64,000 nt of DNA from Aedes albopictus (taxonomy: Eukaryota; Arthropoda; Insecta; Diptera; Culicidae), in assembly GCF_035046485.1 (NCBI RefSeq), contig NC_085136.1, forward strand, positions 159,638,754 through 159,702,753, in the 5' to 3' direction. The first letter of the stretch is position 1. Every line of letters begins with the position of its first letter. The translations under genes and the position numbers were made by a program. Positions 37,301 to 49,300 of this stretch are shown here, one piece after another. The notes beneath the pieces were generated by a model. The model did no database searches. It was not told the origin of the DNA and worked only from the letters and a program-made list of their open reading frames with translations.

Positions 37301-40300
37301 TTTCAGAGATTCCTCCAAAAAATCTTAATGAATTTCTCCTGGAACTTTTCCGGGAATTCCTTCAGGGGTTCCTCCATGGATTCCTCCAGAACTTTATCCA
37401 GGAATTTCTTCGGGAATCCCTCCTGGGATTCATCTATGAGTTTCTTCAGAAATTCCCCATAAAAAATCCTTCAGAAATTCCTCGAGGAGTTCCTCCAGAC
37501 ATTCCTCGAGGGATTCCTCCAGGAAGCCATAAATATTTGTTCAGTAATTCCTTTAAAAATTCCTCCAAAAATGCCTCTAGTTATTCCTCCACAAATTGCT
37601 CCAAAAATACTTCTTGGAATGCAAACAGGGCTTCCTCCAGGAATTTCTCCATGGATTCATGAAGGAATTCTCTAGGTGTTCCTCCAGAAAGTTTTCCAGG
37701 TATTTCTCCAGGAATGTCTCCAGGAATTCCTCCAGGAAGCCTTAAATATTTTTCCAAAAATACCTCAAAGAACTCCTTTGGGAATTACTCCAGGAATTCC
37801 TCCAAAAATTATCTCTGAAGTATTTCCAGGAATTTGTACAGGCATTTCTCCAAAAAATTCTGCAGGGATTCCTCCAGGAATTCCTCCTCGAATTTCTCCG
37901 GAAAATTCTAATGAAATTTCTCCCGGAACTCTTCCAGGAATTACTCCAAGAATTCCTACAGGATTTTTTTCAGGTATTTTTTTTTTGGAATTTCTCCTGG
38001 GTTCTCTTCTAGGTATTCCTTCAGAAAATCCTCTACGAATTTCTCCAGGGATTCCTCCACGGATTTCTCCACAAAATAAAAAAAAAAAAAACTTCTGGAA
38101 CTCTTCTAGGCATTCCTCTAGGAATTCCTCGCGAAATTTCTCTCGGTACTCCTCCATGGATTTCTTCAGGAATTTCTCCAGGAATTTCTTCAGGAATTCC
38201 TCCAGGGATTCATCGATGAATTTCTTCAGACATTCCTCAAAAATCCCTCCAGAAATTCCCCCAGGACTTCTCTCAGAAATTCCTCGAGGAGTTCCTTTAA
38301 TCATTCCTCCAGGAAGCAGCAAATAATTTTACAGAAATTCCACAAAGAATTCATTCAGTAATTTGTCTTGAAATCCTCCAGAAATTCCTATAGGGAATAA
38401 TCGTGGACTGCAAAACGGTGAGTCGATAAGGAGAGCGTTCCAGGATTCCTTTAAGAATGCCTCCAGGGATTCCTCCAAGTATTCCTCCTGAAAATCCTCT
38501 AGGAATTCATTCTGGAATGCCTCCACGGGTTGTTCCAGAAATTCCTCCATGAACTCTTCCAGAAATTTCTCCAGAAATTCGTCCAGGATTTTTACCAGAA
38601 ATTCATCCAGGAATTTATCCAGAAATTCGTGCAGGAATTTCTCCAGAAATTTGTCCAGAAATTTCTCCACGGACTCCTCCAGATATTATTCCAATGATTC
38701 TTTTAAGAATGACTCCAGGGATTCCTCCACGGATTCCTGCAGCAATTCCTGCCAGAGTTCCTCCTGGAATTTCTCCACGAACTCTACCAGGAATTCCTCC
38801 GCGTAATTCCTGTAAGATTTTTTTTCCATAATTCCTCCAAGGATTCCTCTCGAGATTTCACCAGGAATTCTTGCAGGGATTCGTCAATGAACTCCTCCAG
38901 GATTTTTTTCTAGAAACTCCTCCAAATGTAAAAACTTGAAGTATTTTTAGGAAAAGTACGTTAAATTGGCAAATTGAGAGATAAATTTGTGAAAAAATTA
39001 CCACTTGTTTTGGTGGGATTCGAACCCACGACTCCGTTATCGCTAGTCCGGCGCTTTAACCAACTAAGCTATAGAACAAGTTACAACTCTGCAGAATAGA
39101 AAGTCAAACTGGATACGAAGCACCACCCTAAACCGGGTCCGTCTTTCACAACTTTATCTCTCTTTCGGCTCTTGTTGTGAAAGACGGACCCGGTTTAGGG
39201 TGGTGCTTCGAATCCAGGTTGGCTTTCTATTCTGCAGAGTTGTAACTTGTTTTGTAGCTTAGTTGGTTAAGTTAATTTGGACTAGCGATAACGGAGTCGT
39301 GGGTTCGAATCCCACCAAAACAAGTGGAAATTTTTTCACAAATTTATTTCTCAATTTGCCAATTAAACGTACTTTGCCTACTAAAATACTTCAAGTTTTT
39401 ACGTCTATTTCAGACATACTAGCCGGTATAGCCGGAAAAGGGCAATAAAATCATTGTCCTCCAAATGTCCCTTAATAAATTTCTTCAGGGATTCCTCCAA
39501 AAATGCCTCCAGGCATTCTTCCAGAGTATCTTCCAGGAATTTCTACACGGAAAACTCCAGGCATTCTGTCAAGGATTCCTTCAGAAAAGCCTCCAGGGAT
39601 TCCTCCAGAAATTATTCCAGAGGTTCTTCCATGAATTTCTCCAGTGTTTCTCTGAGGGATTCCACCAGAGTTTACTTCAGGAATTACTCCAGTAGTCAAT
39701 GAACCCCACCTGGAATTCCTCCAGAAATTTCTCCAGGAATTTCTTCAAATATTTTTCCAGAAATTCCTCTATGAATTCTTCCAGGATTTCCTCTACAGAT
39801 TTCTCCAGGAACTCCTCTACGGATTCCTCCGACAATTCCTTTACGGATTTCTCCAGGAAATTCTTCAAGGATTCCTTTAGGAATGCCTCCAGGGTTTCTT
39901 CATGAAATTCCTCCAGGGAATTCCTTTAAAAATTTCTCCAGCAATTCTTTAAATAGTTCCTACTGGAAATTCTACATGAATTTTTTTTAGACTCCTCCAG
40001 CAGTTTTTGAGAGTTTTCTTCAAGAATTCTTTCAAGCACTCCTTTGGTCATGCTTCCAGGGTATCCATCAGAAGGTCCTTCAGGGATTCCTCCTGAAATT
40101 CCTCCAGGGATTTCTCCCGGAATTGGACAGATCGGTGAAGTACTAGATTTGTAGTAATGAGCTGAATTTTTGTATGGTGAGAAGGTCAATTCTCCGTTTC
40201 TGCAATGAAATGATGCAAAAAGCGTGGGTATTATGATTCCTTGCCTAATTTTATGCTGTTTGAGCAAAACTTTGGGCAACAGTGTTGTTGTTTTCTCCAT

Positions 40301-43300
40301 TTCTTGCAACATAAACAACATAGTTATCCAAAGTTTTGCTCAAACAGCATCAAATTAGGCAAGGAATCATAATACCCACGCTTTTTGCACCATTTCATTG
40401 CAGAAACAGAGAATTGAGCTTCTCACCATACTAAAATTCAGCTCATTACTACAAATCTAGTACTACACCGAACGTGCCCCATTCCTCGACGTGGTAGAGT
40501 GATTCTCAAAATGATCCACGGAATGCTATTTTGATACGCGAATTACAAAAATTGGTTTAAAATTCAATTGTGGCGTATAAGATGCCTGGATGATACAATG
40601 AACACCTTGATGAGCACCAAGAAGGTGCATAAAATTTAAAAAACGTGTGTGATGTGATTATGGTACATTATATACCTTAATGATCAAGGGAACGCCAAGA
40701 TTGTGCATTCATGGCAAGTAATTGCAATTTGATATATAGAATGCTTAGTTGAAGCAGGGGATTTGGAGATGGTGTTAAAATAGTTGCGGCATAAAAATCA
40801 AATTGCGTACAGCAATAAAGGTGCATGATGTCACCGTGGTGTATAGGATCCCTAGATAACACTAAGATCATTGGAATGGTGCACAGAATGCTGATATGGA
40901 GCATGGTATTCAAAGATGGTGCATGATGTTAGTTGAGTTGACATGGATCATGGTAAATGAAATACTATTTTGATGTAAGCATTTTCATATAATAATAATA
41001 ATGGTGCAATAGATGCCTAGATGATATAGGGAACGCCACGATTATGCTTGAAAAGCTTTAGTAGTGTATGAAATTTGACGATGGTGCATGATTTCGCAAT
41101 TAGACACATATTTGATTCAAAGATGGTGAGTGTGATGTTGCCTAGATGATTCTGTGAACATCATGGAGGTGCATGAAATGCAAAGAAGCTGCATGATGTC
41201 AGTATGGCGCATTAGTTTCACCGTGATTCTGTTATACTCCACATGTTTCATATTTAGGTGCACTTGCAATTCGTGCAATGGTGCAGGAAACTCAATGGTG
41301 GCACCGAAATCAACATGGTCCAGGTACATGGAATGCTATTTTGTATGCGAAATGTCAAAATGGTGCATTGAATTCAAATGTAAACCATACATAATAATTC
41401 CCAGATAATATAGTGAATGCCAACCCGAGCAAAGTCCAACATCAAAATTACAGCAAATCGAAAACATGATTTGTATTCAGCAACAAATTGATATCACATT
41501 TTGATATCAGTTTATATTTACTTAATTAGATTTCAAATTTTGTTTTCGGTTTGCTGTTATTTTAAATCATTGATAATATTTAGTGTTAGAATAGTTTTAA
41601 ATCTTTTAGTTAACTATGTAAAGTAATTCTAGGGATATATCATTAATGCAATTATATATTATTGCATTTATGATTTGATATCAACCAAATAATTCTATAT
41701 TTAAAGATTTTTTATTTTTCTTGCGCTGATAACAAAAACAGTTATCAATTTGCTATCATCGATAGCAGGAATTGTTTTTAACTTGCTGTCACAGGAACAT
41801 TTTTCTGCTCTCATTTTTGATGTTTTAACCGTTAAAACGACCAAAACGACAACAACCTAAGTTATCAAAATTTGCAATATCACAACATCAAAATTAGTTT
41901 TCAATTTGCTATCAGACTTTGCTCGGGAAAATGGAGCATGGAAAGCTTTGAGGAAAGCGCATGATGCTCGTGTGCTGCATTAGTTGTTACCGTTATTCAA
42001 AGATTATCATCATTTTGCATGGTTAGGTGCACAAATTGCAGAAATGGTGCATAGAATACAAAAAAGAGATATTTTATGTGATGCTCACACCATAACGGTG
42101 CATCAGACGCATAGATAATAAAATAATGGTGCATGAAATTTCATGATGGTGCATATCAGTATGACGCGTTAGATTTCTAGTTAATTGAAAGACAGTGCAT
42201 TAGATCAGCATAATGCGTAGATACCTAGATGATTCTGTGGACGCTTTGAAGAAGGTGCATGAGATACTCGACCTTATTTATGGCTAGGGGCACAAATTGA
42301 AAAAAAAAAATGGTGTTTGGAATTCAATGTGGCGCCGAAGTCGCCATGGTTCACGTACATGGAATACAGTTTTGAAATAGGAAATGCCAAAATGGTGCAC
42401 GTTAGCCAAATATGGTGCTGACATTACTGATTAGTTAAAAGATGGTGCGTGAGATCAGCATGGATGCCTATATTATTCTGAGAACATCATGGTTGTGCGT
42501 GGGATACTAAGAAATTGTATGTGTCAGTGGTGCATTAGTTGCCACCATGATTCAGTGGTTCTCAACATTGCATAGTTAGATCTGAGGTGCAATAATTGCA
42601 AAAATGGTGCATAGAATTTAATGTGGTGCGGAAGTCAACATGGATCAGGTATATGGAGTACAATTTGGTGTACGGTATGCCACAATGGAGCCTATAAAAT
42701 TCAAATGTGAATTAAATGCTTAAATGACGCGTGAGATGGTGTTTAGATGTTTTTGTGAACATCATGGTGGTGCACGGAATACAAACAAGCTGCATGATGT
42801 CTGTATTGTGCATTAGTATCACCATAATTCTGTTATACTCAACATTGTCCATATGTAGATGCACGAATTATAAAAATGGTGCAGGAAACTGAATGTGGCA
42901 CAGAAATCAATATGGTCCAGGTATATGGAATGCTATTTTGTATTCGAAATGCCAAAATGATGCATGGGATTCAAATGTGAACTACATCATAATGGTGCAA
43001 AAGATGGAAAGGTTTGAAGAAGGTGCATGATGCTTGTGTTCTGCATTAGTCGTCACCGTTATTCAGTGATTAGCAACATGTTGCATGGTTAGGTGCACGC
43101 ATTGTAAATATGGTGCATAGAATAGAGAAAAAAGTATTTGAGGTGACGCTCACGTCATAGTGATGCATTAGATGCCTAGATGATATGATAAACGCTGAAA
43201 TGTTGCTTGAAAATCTTCGATGGTGCATGAAATTTCATGATGGTGCATATCTGTATGATGCATTAGATACCTGATTGATTAAAAGACATTGCTTGAGATA

Positions 43301-46300
43301 AGCGTGATATCCTGGCATGCGTAGATACCTAGATGATTCTGTGGTCATCATGATGGTGCATTGAAACCCCCCTCTGCACGCTGGTGTTGTTGGCCCACTG
43401 CAGTTTTCTTTAAGTTCGGTGAAACTTTGTTTTGTATTTCGTGTGTAGTATCTGAAACACCCTGGTTGAGCTTAGCGTCTTTCTGTGGCACTCGGACGTC
43501 GTTAAGCCGCACCTAACATGGGCAACAGCCACTGTCGCGAGTCGCTCGCTCCTCTTGGAGAACAGACATTCAGCAAAAGCAAACCCCCTCCCATTCCCTG
43601 TCAGTCTACAAACAACGTTCCCACCGGGGCAGGCTACTCGCACTTGCTCACAGTTCGACCGGTACCACTTGAAGGTAAGAATAGAAGTTTTGAGGCAGAG
43701 GCCAATGGTTTCAATGGGATTTGAATTACGCAAAATACCAAGCTTTTACCGTGCTTCGTTGATTATACAGTACTGGACCGATTAAAGTGCGCATTGGCTG
43801 TTTTTCATACAAAACGCTTAGGTACGGGAGTTTAAATGTGCGCTTCTCACCGATTGATCTCAAATTTTGTCTGAACATTCAAAGTAACTTGAAATTTGAT
43901 TTGTGAAAAAAATAAAATATTTCTGAGCAAAACTTTTTAAAACATCGTAACACTCCCATTTCAAGAAAAAATATTACATATTTTTTTAAATTTAATTTGT
44001 ATAAAACTGTTTTAAGTAAACGGTTTGTTAAGACAATTAGTAGGGGGATTCACTTAACAGCGTAAACTGATTAAACTGATTAAACGTCGCGATCACCAAG
44101 GCAATCTTTGATTATTTTATTCGCAAAATCATGAAACATTTCAAATAATCAGAAAATCATGGCTTAGGCAGCAACTTAATCTGTTTAGTGCCTACCCCTA
44201 GTGTATTTTGTTAGACTGATCAACTTTACAGAGGAACATATTTGTCTAAATATTGAAATTTCAAAATTATTCTAAAATCAAAATTTTTCGTTTTTTCTTT
44301 TCGAAAGAGAATTGCGATAACTTCAAAAATCTTGCAAGAAATAGTCTTATTTCCTATCAATTGAATTTTCAAGTTATTAAGAGTGTCCAGTAAAAATTTG
44401 AAGTATATCTATGCACTAGAAGCTGAGTACTTTATTTTGACCAGTACTGTACTACAGTCAAAGGATCCCTACCCATTCGTATTTCTGTCTTCATTCTGTT
44501 GCAATTGTTTTGTTACTGCTGTTTCGCAGAGTCAAACACCAACTCCATAATTTTCCGGAGGATCGCCACATACATCCACCTCTACATGAGGAACAGGTGC
44601 TGTTGTAAGCCGCTCCTAACCTGGACCTGCTTTTGCTCAATGAGAATTATAAAATATTTTGTCCATGGTATTTAGTTTGGCACTATTCTATTGAATATAA
44701 TGAAGTTATAAAAGGTGTCATTCAAAATGAAAATCTGCATTATTGTGTTCGTACATTTCTCAATTTGTCACCGAATGAATTGAATGTCATCGATGAAAGA
44801 TTTAATGTACCTAACGGCCAAACTCATATTCATTTAGTTTTGGCAATTAGCTTTGTGTATAAGGCTTTGGATCGCCAGTCCAGAGACGGCTGGTTCGATT
44901 CCTGTTCCGGTCGGGAACTTTTTTTTTATCTTTATTATCGAGACTTTCAGCCCGAGGCTGGTTTGTCTCCGCCGGTCGGGAACTTTTCTCGACTTGATGC
45001 TAATTGAATTTTATTGGCTTTTCTCGGTGAACTTAATACTACTCAAAGAAGGAGGGAGTAACGAAAGTAATGAAAGAAACGGTGGATAGAATCGCAAGTG
45101 TGCGACGAGAGAAATTGAATAGAAGTTGAAAATTAACAGAGGCCATAATTGAACAACACAATCACAACAACAAAACCCCTTTGCCTCGGTTCGAATAAGA
45201 TCATTTGGACACAATAGGAGCATACGAGATGAAAGCGTGAAAAATCAAATAAGTAACGTTCGCTCGATATGAATCTCTGAACAAGTGTCACAGATCGATA
45301 GAACCGAAAGCAAAGCCGAACAACATTTAACAGATCACAACCACGATTTTATTTGCCTATGTAGGGCTAGTAGTCATCATCAAACTACTAGTACCTAGCC
45401 GTTCAACACGAGGACGTTAGGCAAAGGGGTCGTTGTTGTGATTGTGTTGTTCAATTATGGCCCTCTGTTAATTTTCAACTTCTATTCAATTTCTCTCGTC
45501 GCACACTTGCGATTCTATCCACCGTTTCTTTCATTACTTTCGTTACTTCCTCCTTCTTTGAGTAGTATTAAGTTCACCGAGAAAAGCCAATAAAATTCAA
45601 TTATCATAAAGTCATGCGGTGATTAAACCTAGAAAAGGCTTTTCTCGACTTTCCTGAGCATAGTTTATCATTGTGCTTACTTCACAATATACAAAGACGT
45701 GGAACGTCGTGCAAAGAAAGCCCTTCAATTAATAACTGAGGATGTACTCAAATAACACAAGTTGAAGAGGCAGGCCAAATTCAAGTGGGAACGTAGAGTC
45801 ACAAAGAAGAATAAGAAGAAGACTAATTTTAGATAGAGCACGATCAAATACTATGATGCTTGATATATCAAGGGCAATGCATATGTTTAAAAACAGAATC
45901 GATTGAATTACAAGTAACAATTAAAAACAAATTATATACCTATTTATAATTACACCAATTTGATATTTGAACTTTTGATCATTACAGGAAGATTGCATTG
46001 TTATATGCATGGACTGGGAAAACGGTGCCACACTGCCGAACTACGTCCGAGCGGCGGCCAATACACGTCTCGTCGGGCGGCAACTGGCGTATCTATTGAA
46101 GGGACTTGAAGAACACAATAAACTTAACATGTCTCGAGTTCATTTGATCGGTTTCAGTTTAGGTTCGCACGTAGCCGGATTTGCCGGAATGGAACTCAAA
46201 GGATTGCAACGAATTACCGGACTTGACCCTGCGGGGCCCCTGTTCGAGGCACAGCACCCACATGCCCGACTTGATGACACCGACGCCGGCTTTGTGGATG

Positions 46301-49300
46301 TGATCCACTCGAATGGGGAAAACTTGATTCTCGGTGGTTTGGGCTCATGGCAGCCGATGGGCAAAGTTGATTTCTACCCGAATGGCGGCCGTGTGCAACA
46401 TGGCTGTTCGAATCTCTTTGTAGGCGCCGTAACCGACATTATCTGGGGTAATGACGAATTTGGACAATTAACGAACCGAACTGTTGCCAAACAGTTTCAT
46501 TCACATCGTTTTTCTTCTTTTAGCTCCTCCAGCTTCGGTTGAAGGACGCTCTCTGTGCAACCATCGAAGAGCGTATAAATTCTTCATAGACTCGGTGGCA
46601 CCCAAGTGCCTGTTTCCTGCATTTCCCTGTGATAACTACGAAAACTTCCTGAAAGGAGAATGTTTCTCATGTAGCCGAGTGGAGAACGGAACGGAATCGT
46701 CCGTGTGCGGTAACATGGGATACTACGCGGATCGATCCATTGGACGAGGTCAGCTGTACCTCAAGACGCGTGAAGAGGAACCCTTCTGTGCCCATCAATA
46801 CAAGTTGGAAATCCAGAGCTCACCCAATGAGCTACCCTTGCGCACACTTGGACGATTGGAGGTGGAACTGGAAAGTGACGGTGGTCTGACGGAGGTTTTC
46901 ACCATTACCGAGTAATGTATCCATCATCATACAGCAATATTCGTACTTAGGGAATGCGTGCCACATTTCAATTTGCCTTTTCATTGGATTTTTAGCTAAG
47001 TACATTAGCTTGCAACTTCTTAGGGAAGCGGGGCCATCTTGGCAGGGCTTCTATTTTGTGTACTTTTCCTATATACTATAGACTGTTCCAGAAAATATAA
47101 GCACAACTTTGCAGTCCCGCCATTTAGAAATGAATGCAAGAACAAACCTAATTTTCACACATGAGGAATTCCACGGAGTCATGTCAGTCGATCCTGAGCG
47201 ACCATTTCAAAAATATCTGAAACTTTGCACAGTTTTTCAATTTCATATAAATCGCCATTTTTTTATATTAAACCTTCATATTCACTCACGACTAACTTTT
47301 CAAAAGGGTGTATGCGAAAATAGTTCTAAAATATTCTAAAAGCTGTACAGCAAAAACGGATTGTTCGATTGTTATAAATTTTTCAGCAAAGTTAGATAAC
47401 TAAATGATGATTCCTTAGAAAATATACACTGTAAAAAATTTATTTTTCTACTTTGAAAAAATATGATATTTGTCACAAAAACTCAAATATCTCAAAACCC
47501 TATCTTTTTACCAACTTCAATTTTTTAGGGGAAATGGCCCATTATATCAGCTATCTACCATAAAATTTTGGTGATGGTAAACTGATAAACAAAAAAGTTA
47601 TGACATTTCAAACATTTCACAATTTTTACATTTAGTAACAAAAAAAATTTTTTTCTGTGTAAATTATTTCGAGAATTATATTTTGATGCTGATTTTATTG
47701 TAAAGGCTACCGCCTGAATTAAACAAGTTGTTTTCATAATACTTTAGTTTGATTATTCGTAATTACTATAGTATCTATTTGAAACTTAGACTCGATCCAG
47801 TGTTGTGATCAAAAATATTGAGATTGTCATACTTTTTATTGTACGTGACTGGTGAAAAAATCCCTTGATAGTGTTGAAAAGCTGTTGATTATAAGAAAAA
47901 TGGAATTGAATTTATTTTTAAGACAAAAGCTGTATAATAAAAGTTTTTTTATACGCGTATACGTCTAGTTTATCCGCAAAAAAAAATCCCTCTTACACAC
48001 TTATTTCTGAATTGCCTGTTCGGTACTTTTTTGACGAGATTATAACAGCAGTACGATCTCGGTAGTTTCGGTAATCGATTTTACTGAGGCTCAGTAAAAC
48101 AACTGTCAAAATCGTATGGAAAAGGTAAACAATGCATTTTTGCTGAACGAGTTCGGTGCTCAGCAGTTTTAATCTCGTCAAAAAATTACCGAACTCGGTA
48201 ATCAAAATTAAGTGTGTAGAGAACAGACTTTATGATCGGAAGAATGCGAGTAACCTCAACAACAACAAATGCATAAGAGGTACATACCACAGACAAACAG
48301 ACGAAACACCTAGAACAATTTTAGTGAAAATTCATCGCCCAGTTCACACTATCACCACCTGGTGGAAATGTTTCACGAAACACTGCGTTGTGCAATATCG
48401 TCATCAGAAGGCGCTAGTGTGAAACGTCAAACGCAAAGAAAAACGATGGGCGCTCTTCTTGTTATGAAAGCCACAACCAAGATTCAAAATGATCGTTGAA
48501 GGCGTGGTCAATGAAAATTTCGCCAGTGTTACGTTTGTTTGTCTGTATACATACCTGACAATGCTCACGAAAAAAACAAAAAAATACTACCGCTATGAAT
48601 ATTAAAAATTGTATAGTATTTTTTTTCTTCAGCCACCAACACCAAACAAGTAAGTTAAAATTAATAAGTGATTTTGTTTATTATAATCTAACGAACAAGA
48701 TGAACAGTCGCTTTCTCAAAGGTCTTCAACTCAACGCTCTCTTGTAGACCGTTTGATGAAAAAAAAATGTTCAAAAGAGTTACGAAATCTCACCGAAAGC
48801 ACCATAGATAAACTGAAAGAGACTGGTTATGCCCAAATGTCCACATTGTGTACAAAATTACGCATTTGCACGTCCTGCCGTCTAGAATTTGACAAACGAG
48901 CCATCTGTATATCATCGGTAAAGCAGGGCGCAGGAAGTTCGAAAACGACAACAACTGAGAAATTGCCATCAGCGACATCTGTTTAAACAATTTAATTACG
49001 CCCCTTTTCAAAAATGCCCTGTAATATTCTTCAACATCTATACCCATTTCAATATTTTTAACGTTGCAAAACACGCTTTCAACATTCATCTTGAAGAAGA
49101 GGGAAAACACTTGTCCTCAAATGTAACAGCAAATTAATGAATAAACGACTAATGCGCGGAGGGCGTGATAAAATCGGAACATTACGGTACATAGTATATT
49201 ATATTATATGTATATATAATATATAATAAAAACAACTTGTTTTACTCACGCAAGGCCATTAACAATAAAATCAGCATCCAACTTCAATTTCCGGCCGAAA

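Larger units (their letters stand above)
38928..39459. mobile_element. Palindromic element carrying two divergent tRNA-like units
   Basis: Arms of about 235 bp run from AAAAACTTGAAGTATTTT to AAAATACTTCAAGTTTTTAC around a centre near 39165, with a further tail to about 39459. TCCTCCAAATGT occurs at both borders, a possible 11-12 bp duplication, although the host repeat is similar. Each arm contains one tRNA-like sequence pointing outward. Confidence 0.85.
36861..40127. repeat. Degenerate 12-bp minisatellite (ATTCCTCCAGGA-type), 3.2 kb
   Basis: It starts with GGGGCTGTCCATTAATTACG and a G-rich block, the same type of end as at 22914. Thousands of bases of imperfect 12-mers follow (GGAATTCCTCCA, AGAAATTTCTCC). 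Long open frames on both strands (for example 37676-38326 and 37765-38322) are products of the period and are not genes. The palindrome at 38928-39459 interrupts it. No right terminus is recognised. Confidence 0.85.
44840..45822 (+). mobile_element. tRNA-derived SINE, split by two later insertions
   Basis: The head contains a perfect B box (GGTTCGATTCC at 44892-44902) followed by GTTCCGGTCGGGAAC. The tail has AAGTTGAAGAGGCAGG and CAAGTGGGAACGTAGAG, then an AAGAAG-rich end near 45822, the same 3' end as at 58965-59030. Removing 44923-44971 and 45001-45603 leaves a SINE of about 330 bp. Confidence 0.7.

Noticed and set aside
37676..38326. 216-residue plus-strand and 185-residue minus-strand open frames, with others in 36861-40127
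   Set aside because: They are open in several frames and on both strands because the sequence is a 12-bp tandem repeat. The residues are NSSRNFSRN- and FLEKFLEE-type repeats without start context or conservation signs.
39248..39322. Functional tRNA gene
   Set aside because: The anticodon arm does not pair and the anticodon loop is not seven bases, so it is called tRNA-like only.
46484..46915. 143-residue frame starting MPNSFIHIVFLLLAPP that mimics a signal peptide
   Set aside because: The start is in the intron. The true exon begins at 46524 after the TTTTAG acceptor, and phase with exon C confirms this. The apparent stop at 46913 follows the exon D donor.
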